Of a DNA stretch of 64,000 nucleotides, positions 1 through 10,993 are shown in pieces. The stretch is from Mycosarcoma maydis (taxonomy: Eukaryota > Basidiomycota > Ustilaginomycetes > Ustilaginales). How positions within the stretch are numbered: the stretch's first letter is position 1; each line of letters opens with the position of its first letter. The notes below the pieces were generated by a model. The model did no database searches. It saw only the letters and a list, made by a program, of their open reading frames with translations, and was not told where the DNA came from. A program made the translations under genes and the position numbers. The stretch is from positions 310,001 to 374,000 of the forward strand of contig NC_026480.1 in NCBI RefSeq assembly GCF_000328475.2, written 5' to 3'.

Positions 1-2617
1 AAGGGATGGGGCTGAAACGACGAGCCTCGAGCCACTGTACGGTCGCAGTGAAGGCAGCGACGCCCACCTCCGAAGTAATGTAAGGGCCACTCTTGAGGTA
101 ATCGGCCTGACGCTCTTGCTCGGCACGCAGGAAGAGTCGAGTAAGACGACCCTGGTTCTTGCGTACGGCCGTCTTATCGACGGTAGCGCCGCGCGCGATT
201 CGAGCGCGCTGCTGATGCGCAACCGATGTCCACCAGTCAAACTTCTGCTTGACGTAACGCAAGATGAGATTCTCGATGGGTGGCGGCAAATTGGGACTCC
301 AGGGTGTGTTGCTGCGGCAAGCGCGCCATGCCTCCTGAAGATGACTCATGATGGTTTTGGTCTTGTTCTGCCGCATTCCTTCGGGCATGGCATCGAGAAT
401 ATCATGCATGACGCTAGCACGCAGTTCAAGGTCCATCGCCGATTCGACTCGCTGCTTGGTGATCGACTGCCCACCTGAGCGACCACCTCGGCCTTCGAAC
501 TGACGTGCTAGCAAATTTCCAAGCCATCGTTCGAGTAGCGGCACGATGCCACGCAGGAAGAAGATCCACACACGCCACGAAGGCGCCCAGAAGCCGACAC
601 CGGGACCCTTGCCGACGCCGGCAGCATTGAAACGGTAGTAGATGACGTGCTTGAGGTCCTTGCATGCACGAATCTGGCGCATCGAGCGGTACTTGTATCG
701 ATAGATGCCTGAGAGCGTGGCGACATGGTTGAAGAGATACTGCAGACCGTCAGCCAGCTGGAAGGCATCAATGGACCCAAGACGAAACTGGACGTGTGCG
801 TCCACAACAAGTTTCATGACACGGCTCAACTCTCGCACCAGGTGGAAAGCATTACCGAAGCGACTCTTCTTTCGTTCCTTGGTCGTAAGCGTCTTTGTTG
901 GCTTGAGGTTCATGTTGTAGTCGAGATGGAGGTATGAGGCGCCTTTGCGGTGGATGAGAAGGTTCATCATGTTGAAAGACTGTTTTGCTACCTGCAAACC
1001 CGCTTCGAGCCAATCGATCGAGGTGTTTTGGAAAAATTTGGTATTGTTGAGTTCGCGCAAGAGGTTGGTGCGTTTGTGTACCTTTTGCTTGGTGGTGTGG
1101 AGGCTGTTGTAGACGTAGGTCTTGAGCAGCTTCTGGTAGCTGACGCGCACCTTGACTGGTTGGTTTGGTGGGCAGTGCTCGAGATACCACGGCTGGATCA
1201 AGGGTACATCAACTGCGCGACGTGTGCGCCCACTGCGTAGGGAATATGGCTTAGGCGCCCACCAGAGGGCGATGGCATCGGCAGTGAGCTCATTTTCAAG
1301 AGGCTGCTGCTCGAGGAAGGGCTCGATCTGTTGGGGCAGGGAAAAGGCAAGCTCATCTGGCAACTCGTCATCGGACTCGACGCCATGCCCAAAGACTTGG
1401 TCCTCGTGACTGAGAACTGGAGTGCCATCGTTGTATTCTGAGCGGAATGCGTTGGAGCTGGCCAATGTGCGACCCGAGATGGGATTGATTGCCGGGTCAA
1501 AGTAAAAAGCCTGATCGATCTCGTCGGATCGGATGTAGACGTTCTTGGGCTCATGATAGGTGCCAATGTGGACTGCTCGTGGTCTGCTGTTGTAGAGATG
1601 CGGGAAAGCGACGCGGTACTCGGTGCGAATCTGCTGGCGGATGATGACTTTGCGGAAGTCGGTAAAGTCGGTGAAGTCGTCGTCGAAGCCGTCCGTGTCT
1701 TTGAAGAGAGGCTCAAACTTGGGGCCACCGGGGATAGCCATGTTGAGCGCCTTTGCAGTGAAAAAGGCCTTTTTGTCGAAGAGATAGAGCGAGTTTTGAT
1801 CGCCCGATGAGGATGCATCGCTTAGGAGTGTGCGGCCGAGACGATGAAGTGTCGCCATCTGTGGTAGGTCGAGGTTCCAGAAGCGGTAGGAGGAGCCGTT
1901 GACGTGCTTAGGATTGTTGATGAGCGGCTTGTGATCGTAGAACCAGTCGATGACAGCACCGTCTTCTTCGTCGTCCAGCTCGAGTTGGATAGCTTCAAGC
2001 GGTTCGACGTCGAGCAAGTTGTCCGAGTAGTCGACGACAGGCTCCTCGTCGTCAAAGGGTGGGAAGCGCATGCGCTTGAAATGGCGTCGATCGCGCTTCT
2101 CCCTTCGCATGGCAATCCACATGGTGGCCCATTGGGCGTGAAAAACGGGCTCAATGACCTTTGGCACCTCGTTGACAAACGTGATGGCACCGGTGATGTG
2201 GTAGAGAACGGGCACTTCTCGGATCTGTTCCCACGGCATGGGAATGTTTTCGAGAACCTTCATCATGGCGTGTGGCAGGTATTTGAGCGCGCCGAGGTGA
2301 ACACGCTTGTCCTGACGATATTTGCGGTTGGTCATGTCGCCGTGCTCTTTGATGATCTTTCGCAGCACCTCGGGAGGCATCTCCTGTTTGCCTGTGTCGA
2401 CAAAGCCAGTTTTTCCTCTCCGGTCGCCAAAGCGGCGACTCTGCGTCTGCTGCCATTTGCGTGCTTTTGCTTGAAGCTGTTCTGGGGTGAGGGCGACAGG
2501 CTCACGGTAAGAAGAAGAGGCGGCGGTCATGGCAGAAGCTGGCATGCCAGGAGGTGGACCCCTCATTGCGGAAGGGCCTGAGGGAGGCGGCCCTCTATAT
2601 CCGGGCGGACCCGACAT
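1..2617 (-). CDS. PRP8: Pre-mRNA-splicing factor Prp8, N-terminal part (cut by window edge)
   Basis: Prp8 is the central scaffold of the U5 snRNP and of the spliceosome active site. The frame runs open from the ATG at 2617 to the window start, about 872 codons, so only the N-terminal third of a protein of usually about 2,300-2,400 residues is present. Conserved Prp8 stretches read directly from the minus strand include [95 protein letters not shown] and, at the edge, [10 protein letters not shown]. These span the N-terminal (PRO8NT) and PROCN regions. The start gives a short Pro/Gly-rich head ([14 protein letters not shown]) as in other Prp8 proteins. No intron is needed anywhere. The promoter probably lies in the 736-bp gap shared with the divergent gene at 3354. 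Confidence 0.96.
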   Translation of the reverse strand, partial: MSGPPGYRGPPPSGPSAMRGPPPGMPASAMTAASSSYREPVALTPEQLQAKARKWQQTQSRRFGDRRGKTGFVDTGKQEMPPEVLRKIIKEHGDMTNRKYRQDKRVHLGALKYLPHAMMKVLENIPMPWEQIREVPVLYHITGAITFVNEVPKVIEPVFHAQWATMWIAMRREKRDRRHFKRMRFPPFDDEEPVVDYSDNLLDVEPLEAIQLELDDEEDGAVIDWFYDHKPLINNPKHVNGSSYRFWNLDLPQMATLHRLGRTLLSDASSSGDQNSLYLFDKKAFFTAKALNMAIPGGPKFEPLFKDTDGFDDDFTDFTDFRKVIIRQQIRTEYRVAFPHLYNSRPRAVHIGTYHEPKNVYIRSDEIDQAFYFDPAINPISGRTLASSNAFRSEYNDGTPVLSHEDQVFGHGVESDDELPDELAFSLPQQIEPFLEQQPLENELTADAIALWWAPKPYSLRSGRTRRAVDVPLIQPWYLEHCPPNQPVKVRVSYQKLLKTYVYNSLHTTKQKVHKRTNLLRELNNTKFFQNTSIDWLEAGLQVAKQSFNMMNLLIHRKGASYLHLDYNMNLKPTKTLTTKERKKSRFGNAFHLVRELSRVMKLVVDAHVQFRLGSIDAFQLADGLQYLFNHVATLSGIYRYKYRSMRQIRACKDLKHVIYYRFNAAGVGKGPGVGFWAPSWRVWIFFLRGIVPLLERWLGNLLARQFEGRGGRSGGQSITKQRVESAMDLELRASVMHDILDAMPEGMRQNKTKTIMSHLQEAWRACRSNTPWSPNLPPPIENLILRYVKQKFDWWTSVAHQQRARIARGATVDKTAVRKNQGRLTRLFLRAEQERQADYLKSGPYITSEVGVAAFTATVQWLEARRFSPIP

Positions 2618-3353
2618 AGGTGAAATGCGGCAAGATGCCCGCTATGTACTGATAAATGCGATCAGTGTTGGTTGCAGCACCACGCAGAAGCAGTGGTGTT
2701 GACAGTACGAACGGGTATGGATTCTTGCCGGTGTCGCGGAGCAGGCAGAAACCAAAAAGAGATGGAGGCGAAAATGTGTTGTTTGACCTCTCACCCGTTG
2801 CCGATACAGAAAACCTGATGGGGCCAAGGGCTATACACAAGTAGTAAAGAGGGCAAGATGTGGATGAAGGTCGATGACAAAGGTGCGAACAACTAGCTTC
2901 TCTACTGTGCAATCAAGGAAGCAGTCACGGGTGGTTGAGCAGTCGCGCGCCACCAAAAACCTCGATTTCCATCTTCCGAGATCGCTTTTTTCACTCGCGC
3001 GATTCACGAATCGTGAATTTTTAAGCGTCGGAAGCTCAAGGTCGACATAGCGGCGTAACATCTCTTTGGCAAGACACGTGACACCTCGTATCTTGCACGC
3101 TGCTGCTGCGCGGGCCACCAAAAAAGATGCAGGCTGCTGTGTGGAGTTAACCTTTCCTCAGGGCTTATGTGTTGCGTGTTGCTTGTCATCCCTAAACCAA
3201 GCTCCTCAAACTTGTTCTCGTACTCGTGACACCCGAGGCGCTGACTAGATAGAACCCTGCACATCTAGGGCAAGCTTACAGGTTCTCGTTGCAGGCCGTC
3301 GTCAGATCTCTCAACGTGACTTCTGCTACGCGGTAGCTGTGTCAGACATAGCA
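2618..3353. other. Divergent intergenic region (PRP8 / gene at 3354)
   Basis: No supported gene. It separates two divergently transcribed genes and so probably holds both promoters. It carries one copy of the dispersed dyad (gattcacgaatcgtgaatt near 3001-3018) and a TCACG/CGTGA half site near 3072-3082. Short open frames here have no recognisable homology and overlap in several frames. Confidence 0.6.
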
Positions 3354-5082
3354 ATGGCTTCAACAAGCCACTCGTCAGCGGCTGGTGCAAGCGCCGTTAC
3401 CAACGTCGAGGAAGAGTTTCGATCCGGACCCGGTGCTGCACCTGAGGCACTCGACGAGGAAATGGCTGCGAACCCCACACCAACTGCCGAGCGCACACAC
3501 ACGCCACTCAGCATTAACACAGCAGAAGCGCAAGACGAGTCGGATCTCGCACCAACGTTCTTCCAAAATAGTAGCAGCAACAACAAGAAACGTCAGAGCG
3601 GAACAAAGCCGGCAGATACCAGCGCTATCGCAGTCCAAGATAGTGACCGTGATGATGACGACGACCTCATGGAGCCGGACCTGCCAGGTCGAGAAGAGAG
3701 TGTGAGTAGAGCAATCAGATGGCCAGCTGTTGGGTGTGAGGGTTTTTTTCTCAAGGCTTGCACTCTTGAGCATATTTCTCTTCTCGCACGTTCGTGATTG
3801 AGTTTTGAATCACTGGTGACCTGATCTGACCATGATTTGACTACTGATGCTTGAAACCTACTATCCTTACATCGACTCTGTGGTTTGGCATCAGCTCTTG
3901 GACGAGAAGATCCGAGCTCGCTATATTCAAGGTGAGTTTGCCCTAGCGTCAAGTGATGGTTTCCTGCATGGTCACAGCAACGACAAGATTGACAAACACG
4001 TTTGTGCGGTTTCGATCGTGACTCTTTGAATCTCGTCCTTGTGCTTGCAGAGATCGGTGACATATTTTGACGAGCTGCGGTGCCGAGTCGAAGCTTTCGT
4101 TTGATGTGCATCTTGCTTTGGTATTCTTTCGAGTAACGTATTTTGCTTTTCGAAATCGCGGCGTTTCGACAGAGAAGATGTCAGAGAGATGCTGACTCCC
4201 CCAAAGCATACCTCTGTTGCGTCATGTGTTGTTCGGTCCGTTCCGAGCTTGGTTGGGGTTGTGGTTCTCTTGCTGGGACAGACCAGGTTGGGTTCCGGGG
4301 TCCTCATGCTCGTCAGATGCTTCTCGAGCGAGATGCTGGTAATGATGCGACTCGTGCACTGAGCCAGACTCGTCTGGTCGAATCGAGGAAAAGGATGAGG
4401 CGGTGAGGTTGGGATTGTGCTGCATCATCTTGGCTCGACGGTGTGCCTTGAGCGTCTCGACGTCCGATTCCTGTACAGACAGGCTCGTGGGTGAGCGGCG
4501 TATCATGCTTGTGAGTGCGGGCGATGCACGGATTTGGCAAGATGGCGACCGCGTGAGGGTGACGGTGACGGTGGAAGTCACGAGTCACGAGTGTTGAAGA
4601 GGCGCGATCGCCTTGAGTGTTGTTCTGGCACATGCATTCGTGATTCACGATTCGTAATTTCTTGTCGAGTTTCACATCCAACATTCTGTCAACGTATTCA
4701 GGATTGTAATTTATCAATCAGAGCAAACTCGTGATTCACTCACGACTCGGGATTATTGACAAATCGTGAGGGTGCGTGTTGCAGTCAGTCGTGAGTAGCT
4801 TATGTGGAGAAGAAAGGCAAAAGGTGCTTGTTGAGCCTCATTCGTGATTGCTTTGTTCATCTCGGAACTTGCCATGTCGATTCTCTTCTCAACCACCACT
4901 AGGACGCACAGTGAATCATCGAAGTGTACACCTCGACCCAAGCCATCCTAGACAAGTTGATACTTCTGCAGGAGCAACATACTATCGCCTATCACGAGCT
5001 CCACCATGTCAGACGTGTCAAACAGCTAAAGCCTCTTTGCTCGCTTGATCACCACCATTGCCGCGTTTCGCGCCTTGTGTAG
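3354..5082 (+). CDS. Hypothetical acidic protein, spliced; 3' end unresolved
   Basis: Exon 1 (3354-3701) starts at an ATG and encodes 116 residues rich in Ala, Ser, Asp and Glu, ending in an acidic run (DRDDDDDLMEPDLPGREES) followed by a consensus donor gtgagt. A phase-0 acceptor cag at 3892-3894 gives exon 2 (3895-3931, LLDEKIRARYIQ), which ends in another gtgagt donor. The third exon is uncertain. An acceptor at 4950-4951 (atcctag) gives 4952-5082, encoding a probable helix (LILLQEQHTIAYHELHHVRR) and a stop eight bases before the next start, for a total of 171 residues; the intron would then be about 1 kb and repeat-filled. An alternative acceptor at 4049-4050 ends the protein after six residues, at about 4071. 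I do not recognise the family. Confidence 0.35.
4072..4950. repeat. Repeat-bearing non-coding interval (possible long intron or intergenic)
   Basis: Contains several CGTGA/TCACG elements: agtcacgagtcacgagtg near 4577-4594, a long dyad near 4636-4658 (attcgtgattcacgattcg) and cgtgattcactcacgactcg near 4731-4750. This density is typical of intergenic rather than intronic DNA elsewhere in the window. An open frame on the minus strand (4222-4581) shows no recognisable domain. Confidence 0.5.
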
Positions 5083-5090
5083 AGTACAGC

Positions 5091-6665
5091 ATGTCGGAAT
5101 CAAACAGGAGACAACAGCAGCCTCACCATCAGCCGCACCAAAATTACCATTACCTTGAGCAACATGCTTCACAGCAGTACGCTCAGGATTCGAGCTATGC
5201 TCACTACACTGATGCATCCTACGAGCAACAGCAGCAGCTCTACCACGCGCACGCGCAGCTATACCCCTCTACAAACACCTATACCCATACATCTGCCTCA
5301 TCCAGTCCGTATGTACAGGGTGTTCAGTCCGAGCGCATGTGGCCGTACATGCACCACGCATCTGCACCTGGCGCTGTTGGCTATAGTGCAGCCCAAACTG
5401 CGTACCCTCCAGGCGGCGGTGGATACCTGACTGCTGCTGACTATGCAGCTGCATCGGCTCACCTTTCTCCCAGTCACCTGCTGTCTAGCTCGATGTTGTC
5501 CGGTCACAGTCCTAGGCAAAGCGCAGGTCGCTCACGTCTCAACAACTTTATCTTTCCCTCTCAAGGTGCAAGTCCAAGTCTCGAATCGCAGGTTGCGCAC
5601 CTGGATCTCAACGCAGGAGGAGGACGCTTTTTGCCCAATCAGCCAGTTCTCCCTTACGCCGATGATACGGCGCTGGGGACCAATTCCGGCCCGACTCATC
5701 TTTTGAATCAGAAGAATGTGCTTTTTGGTCAGGGCGAACCTCGATCCGATATCTCGCTTCGGTACCCACCACTGCCGAGCGTACCTGAACGATGTGCCAC
5801 GCCATCTGTTCTGCGGTCAGACACTGGCAAAGCTTCCCTAGCCTCGGAAACTAATGGTGCTGCAGTCGATCCATCCATTCTGGAATACGTCTCATACCTA
5901 CGACGCATGCTTTCCGTCTACGAAAAGCGCGACGAGCTCCTACGTCTACGCACCGAAGCGGTAGGGTTTCAGCCGAAACACGCCTGGTCTGCATGGCAAG
6001 CACAACAGACGTGCGCCAGTTTCTCGGATCAAGACTCATCGTCTCCGCATCCCATTCTCGGCGTACGCCTTCTGCAACGTCTGGACAAGCTTCAACGGGA
6101 GAACGACGAGCTTGGCCAACTCGTTTTGCAACGTGTTGAATCGAGTGGCTCAGGCGCCGATGATGAAGTGGAAAGGCTTCGCGCTGAAGTTTCCGACTGT
6201 CATCGATTGATCGAAGCGATGGACACAGCGTTGTCGAGCGCAGAGGCAAAAGCGGCGGCGTCGGAACGCGCTTTGCAGGTGGCTTGTATGACCAATTCCA
6301 CCGCCATCTTGCCGGCGGACACGAGCGAGGTGGACGCTGGACAGTTGCGAAATGGTGCTGCATCGAAGGAGACAGCATCAGCAGCGACGGTCAACAGCAC
6401 TCAAGTGGGCGCCGGGAGATCTTGCTCCAGAAATGCAGCTACAACAAGAAGAGCATCGAAAAGTGCCAACTCCTCCACCTCAAACCCGAATGCAGGTATC
6501 AAGGTTAGCTCGCAGCAGCAACAGCGCAACACGAACAAAGCCGCCAACCCATCCACCGCCAAATCAGGCACTGGCACAAAGACTACGCGCACCGACAAAT
6601 CTTCCGCCGCCACGTCTTTGAATGCAAAATCTGCCAAGATCGCTTCCTCGACCAAGACCAAATGA
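5091..6665 (+). CDS. Coiled-coil protein, WTAP/Mum2-like candidate
   Basis: This is a 524-residue protein from the ATG at 5091; the open frame extends upstream only to a TTG. The first ~250 residues are Gln/His/Tyr/Ser-rich and look disordered. The middle (~260-410) holds the only conserved-looking part: EYVSYLRRMLSVYEKRDELL, KHAWSAWQAQQT, LLQRLDKLQRENDELGQLVL and EVERLRAEVSDCHRLIEAMD, a strongly heptad-like coiled coil. The tail is Ser/Thr/Lys-rich and basic. The pattern of a short Leu/Glu coiled coil with LQ-ENDELG followed by an acidic EAMD helix resembles the WTAP/Mum2 family, the regulatory subunit of the mRNA N6-adenosine methyltransferase complex. That assignment is pattern memory and has not been checked by a search; any nuclear coiled-coil protein is the alternative. 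Confidence 0.55.
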   Translation: MSESNRRQQQPHHQPHQNYHYLEQHASQQYAQDSSYAHYTDASYEQQQQLYHAHAQLYPSTNTYTHTSASSSPYVQGVQSERMWPYMHHASAPGAVGYSAAQTAYPPGGGGYLTAADYAAASAHLSPSHLLSSSMLSGHSPRQSAGRSRLNNFIFPSQGASPSLESQVAHLDLNAGGGRFLPNQPVLPYADDTALGTNSGPTHLLNQKNVLFGQGEPRSDISLRYPPLPSVPERCATPSVLRSDTGKASLASETNGAAVDPSILEYVSYLRRMLSVYEKRDELLRLRTEAVGFQPKHAWSAWQAQQTCASFSDQDSSSPHPILGVRLLQRLDKLQRENDELGQLVLQRVESSGSGADDEVERLRAEVSDCHRLIEAMDTALSSAEAKAAASERALQVACMTNSTAILPADTSEVDAGQLRNGAASKETASAATVNSTQVGAGRSCSRNAATTRRASKSANSSTSNPNAGIKVSSQQQQRNTNKAANPSTAKSGTGTKTTRTDKSSAATSLNAKSAKIASSTKTK

Positions 6666-6979
6666 CCCTCTCACAAGTCTGCTCTCGCAGCGTGTAGCAA
6701 CGATGCTTGTTTTATGTCGAAACCTGATGCGTGACTCATCGCTCATCTAGCCGTGTTCAGTCTGTGCGACGTGCTGCTAGTGTGCATTATTTGCAGCGGT
6801 CAACACTTGTATCGGAGCGTGTAAATTACCGTAGACGTAGTCTATGGCACGTGGATGCCAACTACGCCAAGAAGGGCCAAGAGTGTATACAAGATGGGAA
6901 GTAGTCGAGAGAGGTGGATGGAACAGCGGATAGTTGGTGTTGATCTCAGCTGGAGCACGTAGCGGTGTAGAAGTGGTGA
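6666..6979. other. Convergent 3' intergenic region
   Basis: 314 bp between two convergent stop codons (5091 gene and the flavin monooxygenase). I see nothing beyond expected 3' UTR sequence. Confidence 0.6.
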
Positions 6980-8719
6980 CTATAGATTTGCTCTGCGCGT
7001 CAGCTCGGCAGTGTGAGTGTTAGCGCGATTTCGCCAATGTGGATGCACTAACTGGTCGACCAAATGTCCATACCGGTGAGCATTGGTACCCAACAGGTCG
7101 AACGGATCGTGCTTGATGCGATCACTGTTGTCCTCCAACCACTGTTTCTTGCGTCTGTACATTGATGTTTGCTTCTGCTCTCTTTCTTCATCCCACTTGT
7201 ACGTGAATTTGGCTACCCTCTCCTTATCTGCTTGCGCCAATTCGTTGTACAATTCAGCGGCAAAGTGCATCTCGCTTGGCGGACCGTCTTTGAGACTTCC
7301 ACCTAACAGATGGTAGCCGGCGTAGGTGGTAGGGTCATCTGGATCGGTGTTTTTCTTGGCTTCCTCGGTGGTAGCGGATGAAAGTCGCTGTGTGTACAGG
7401 TAGTGCAGACGATCCGTTTCGAACTTGAGTCGGTCCGTGATGGATTGCGGGACCGAGGTGATTTTGCCTGACCAAACAGCAATGATCCACGCACTGAGTA
7501 GATCGTTGAACGAAAACGGCATGTAGGAAACCACCAGTCCGACAAACGCCAGCGTGAGACGCGGAGACTTGCTGAAAAACGCATGGTTGTACAGGAAGGG
7601 TACGCGAGTAGCTTTCAGGTAATCCGGTGTCAGCACTTGGGTTTCGGAAGAGTTGGTGAGACGAGCCGAATCAGTGAGGACGTGCAACCATGGGTACTTT
7701 TGTCCATAGCCAGTACCTAAAATGACATAGTCGACATCTCGGATCACACTCCCGTCGAGTAATGTCAAGTCGAGCTTTGTACCTTTGCTTGCTTTCTCGG
7801 CGGTAGAGTGGACGACGGTGTATCGTGTGATCATACCGACATCCTTGATCCTTTCGTCTGGAAGAGCGGGGCACTTTTCGATAGCAGCACTCTTACTCGA
7901 CCTATACACTGGATGGGCGGCTGAATTCAAAGCGGCCAGATGCGCAGCTACTTCGTTGGACGAATTGTTGTTGCCCACCACTACCACTTTTTTGGCGATG
8001 TAGGGCGTCGAATCGCGATAGTGCTTGCAGTGATGGATATGACCGTATTCTTTTGCGAGAGAGATGCCTTGGACGTCTGGATAGTACGGAGTATCGTACC
8101 AGCCTGCAGCGACAATCACTCGATCGAATCGTTTCGTTTCGAGCTTCGGTGTAAAACTGACGGCTTGCGCAGCATCGAGCTCGGACGACGTCCAATGTTT
8201 CAACGTCACCTGCCAGCCTTGATCATTTGGCAGCTCGTGTACACGCAGCACTTCGACGCCTGTCTTGATGTATTGCCGATACGGTTCGGCGAACGATTTC
8301 AAATACAGATGCGTCTCTTCCAAGCTCGGAAACACCTCGTTGTTCTTTGGCGGCTCGAAGCGTTTGCCTGAAAACTCGAGAAACTCGGGCAGTACATTGC
8401 CTCTCAAGTTGAGATACGCCGGAGACGGCCAGTGTGGTTGACCCCTGTGATCGAAAAGCGGAGACTGACCCTGTACCTTATCGGCGCCGATGTTACGTTC
8501 GAGCGAGTAGGTGTCATCGGACCAATACCAGACACCTCCGACATCGCTGCGACGTTCGACGAGCAAGGGCTCAAACAGTGCGTACGAGCCGGAAGAGTCG
8601 TGGCCGTACTCTTGCACAAGGTTGCGCAGCGTTACCAGACCGGTCGCACCTCCACCGATGATGAGCACTGATTCGGGTCCGGTCGAGCGTGAAGGTGGTG
8701 TGATGCTTGTGCCGGTCAT
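6980..8719 (-). CDS. Flavin-dependent monooxygenase (class B, FMO-like)
   Basis: A 579-residue, intronless protein. The FAD Rossmann motif is at the N-terminus (VLIIGGGATGL, residues ~18-28), followed by the GG-W typical of FMO and Baeyer-Villiger enzymes (VGGVWYW). The NADPH-side Rossmann motif reads VVVGNNNSSNEVA near residue 265, and the region just before it (YGHIHHCKHYRDSTPY) fits the FxGxxxHxxxY/F identifying motif with Tyr in place of Phe. A late DYVILGTGYGQKYPW matches the conserved ATG/TGY segment. The family uses NADPH and O2 to oxygenate nitrogen, sulfur or carbonyl carbon; the substrate here cannot be told. There is no obvious signal peptide and no strong hydrophobic C-terminal anchor, so it is probably cytosolic. 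No biosynthetic cluster surrounds it. Confidence 0.88.
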   Translation of the reverse strand: MTGTSITPPSRSTGPESVLIIGGGATGLVTLRNLVQEYGHDSSGSYALFEPLLVERRSDVGGVWYWSDDTYSLERNIGADKVQGQSPLFDHRGQPHWPSPAYLNLRGNVLPEFLEFSGKRFEPPKNNEVFPSLEETHLYLKSFAEPYRQYIKTGVEVLRVHELPNDQGWQVTLKHWTSSELDAAQAVSFTPKLETKRFDRVIVAAGWYDTPYYPDVQGISLAKEYGHIHHCKHYRDSTPYIAKKVVVVGNNNSSNEVAAHLAALNSAAHPVYRSSKSAAIEKCPALPDERIKDVGMITRYTVVHSTAEKASKGTKLDLTLLDGSVIRDVDYVILGTGYGQKYPWLHVLTDSARLTNSSETQVLTPDYLKATRVPFLYNHAFFSKSPRLTLAFVGLVVSYMPFSFNDLLSAWIIAVWSGKITSVPQSITDRLKFETDRLHYLYTQRLSSATTEEAKKNTDPDDPTTYAGYHLLGGSLKDGPPSEMHFAAELYNELAQADKERVAKFTYKWDEEREQKQTSMYRRKKQWLEDNSDRIKHDPFDLLGTNAHRYGHLVDQLVHPHWRNRANTHTAELTRRANL

Positions 8720-9447
8720 GATTGCATATCTTGGCGTGTGCTACCTTGAAGCGCTGATTCTCGCGAGGTGATCGCAAGATGGTAGGACACCGTAGTGGTA
8801 GGAGAGTGAGTTGCTCGCGCGTCCTTGCCAGCCACGTGTAGACTTGTGTGCGAGGTCAATGCGGCAGCTTCAGTGGTGAGTCGTGTGTGTTTCGTGATTG
8901 CCGTCCAACAACCACAAACGCTTCAAAGGGCACCCAAGAAGAAAGCGCTGATTTCCAACAGCCTCGGTTAAACAAGAACAGAGCTGTGAAGGTGCAATCC
9001 ATACACACAGCCCAAAGCACGTTGTGCGTTTTTTTGATGTTCCTCCAGGCACCAGGGTTCACCCACAAGTCGCCGCAATCACGAATCTTGAATCACGAAT
9101 CTGCATGCTGGACTCTCACGACTCTGAGCACGCAAAAATGACAGTCTGCCACATCATCGTGATTCAAGATTCAGGATTCAGGAATCCGGATTCTGCGACA
9201 AGTGGTTCGTAGGCCATCTCGGATTTGACGCTCTTGAGTAAATAATCACAAGTGATAAGATCTTGACTCATCAACGTGATCGGGCAAGCCACTTTCCTGA
9301 TCTGATGCTGATTGCTCAGTAGCCACCACTTTGTTGCGCCTCTGCTCTATGCTCATCCACTCAAGCGGTCAAGAAGAAAGTGCGATGAATTGCGAATGCG
9401 AAATCATGGGTACAGTCTGGGACTGCAAAGCGCTATCTGGGCGACTC
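8720..9447. other. Intergenic region with dispersed dyads
   Basis: 728 bp between the monooxygenase start and the RPN11 stop. It carries dyad copies near 9077-9100 (caatcacgaatcttgaatcacg) and CGTGA-type elements near 9158-9190. No gene is supported. Confidence 0.6.
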
Positions 9448-10383
9448 TCAGAGCTCTGCCAAGAGCATAGTGCCCAAGCTCTGTACGATCTGATCACCCA
9501 TGGTCTGTTCCACCGCGTCTTCGAGGTGACGTTTGGGATCCTGCTTACCTACATGCCTGGTCTTGAGCTGCTCTGGTGTCAAGGTGCTTTCTTCCTGTAC
9601 CGACTTGTTGTACGCCTCGGACAGCGAAAGCATCTTCTCGATGGCTTTGCGGTTGTTCTCCTTGTGCTCGCTGAAATCTCTCAAACGCAATCCCTCGGTC
9701 CAGTTGCGCTTGTGCAGGTTGTTGAGCATGCTCTGTTCCAGCTCAGTTTTTCGGTAGCCGATGGCGATCGAGTAGTAGTGTCGATTCAAGCCGTGAATGA
9801 GCGATTGGATCGAGGGTTTATTGAGGTGGCCGATGTTCGACGTTGTTTGACGCGGTTCTTGGCCGAGCATGACGGTCGAAGGGTTGATCAGGCGGAATGC
9901 ATCGATCACGACTTTTCCCTTGACCGATTGGATGGGGTCGACGACAACGGCAACCGCACGTGGGTTGAGCTGCTCAAACGACTGCTGCGTGTTGATATCC
10001 ACGTTACTCAACCAACAACCAAATCCGGGATGCGAATGGTACCAGCCCACCACCATCTCGGGACGTCCGGTCTGCTTGAGCATGTCGAGCATTTTTGTTT
10101 GGAAAACAGGGTCGACGGCTTCTACCGACACACCGGTTCCGGACTGAGGCATGGCGAAAACGTCAATCACCGAGACAGTGTAGTCGTCGATGAACGAGCC
10201 GAGCATGAGTCCCATCACCTCCATCGGTACACCTGCTCGACCGTGCTTGAGCATCTTGATGAGCGCGAGCGATGAGATGTAGACCATCTCGGCATTGTCG
10301 TTCTGCGGTGCATCGCCAGGTGCTGCCCCTGCACCGGGACCGCCGCCCATGCGCGCCTGCTGCAACATGGATTGGAAGTCCAT
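9448..10383 (-). CDS. RPN11: 26S proteasome regulatory subunit Rpn11 (metallo-deubiquitinase)
   Basis: Rpn11 (PSMD14) is the JAMM zinc protease of the proteasome lid that removes ubiquitin chains from substrates as they are translocated. The 311-residue length matches the family (about 306-310). The JAMM signature is complete: Glu55 in MEVMGLMLG, and His116, His118 and Asp129 in [14 protein letters not shown]. The Rpn11-specific FGCWLS segment separates it from its inactive partner Rpn8 and from Csn5. The C-terminal half ([24 protein letters not shown]-like end) is also typical. The start ATG at 10383 gives the expected MDFQ-type head with a Gly/Ala-rich spacer. No intron. The antisense frame of 314 codons on the opposite strand is a coding shadow. 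Confidence 0.98.
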   Translation of the reverse strand: MDFQSMLQQARMGGGPGAGAAPGDAPQNDNAEMVYISSLALIKMLKHGRAGVPMEVMGLMLGSFIDDYTVSVIDVFAMPQSGTGVSVEAVDPVFQTKMLDMLKQTGRPEMVVGWYHSHPGFGCWLSNVDINTQQSFEQLNPRAVAVVVDPIQSVKGKVVIDAFRLINPSTVMLGQEPRQTTSNIGHLNKPSIQSLIHGLNRHYYSIAIGYRKTELEQSMLNNLHKRNWTEGLRLRDFSEHKENNRKAIEKMLSLSEAYNKSVQEESTLTPEQLKTRHVGKQDPKRHLEDAVEQTMGDQIVQSLGTMLLAEL

Positions 10384-10962
10384 CTCGCGCTATTCTTTCC
10401 GAGCCAAACAAAGTATGGCGTTGCGATTGCAAGGTAGAGACTACACAAAGAGCTGAGGATACTGCGTAAATTGTGAGAGCGACGATTCCGGAGATGCTGT
10501 AGGTAGCCAAGATGCAATCGGGTAAGTAGGTCGGTTGAATGAAAAAGAATTGGCCTCGAAACGAGAGGGTAGTGGAGGTGATGCTCTAGCGCCGCAGTAA
10601 GGCTCGAGTGTTGCGTGGTATGTTTGTGTGTGGGATGAGGGATAGCGGTCGAAAATGCAGCGTTGAGATGGTTGACGATGATGATCTTTTGACACCTTGT
10701 TGCCTGTGCACAAGTGGAGCAAGCGTCTCGAGTGAAAATGCAGGCAGCAGGCGGGCACCAATCCAACCGACCTGGGTCCCAAATAGCAGACAACGCGTCC
10801 AACCACAAAGCCGTGATCGCTTGTCCGCTTATGTAATTATTATGATTCTGTGATTGCTTCAAGTCCTCCACACGCCATTCAGTCGTGAGTGATTCACGAT
10901 GGACTTGCTTGGCAGGTAATTCACGATTGTCGCACCTTTTCGTAATCTGTGAATATTGTGAT

Positions 10963-10993
<31 letters not shown>

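Noticed and set aside
3354..3931. TAF10 as a name for the small acidic gene
   Set aside because: The acidic N-terminus recalled TAF10, but the TAF10 histone-fold (IPDxVxxYYLxxxGF) is absent from all frames downstream.
4222..4581. Minus-strand frame as a possible exon
   Set aside because: Repeat-flanked and without a domain or convincing splice partners.
9331..10275. 314-codon plus-strand frame opposite RPN11
   Set aside because: It is the antisense shadow of a near-perfectly conserved Rpn11 and has no domain of its own.
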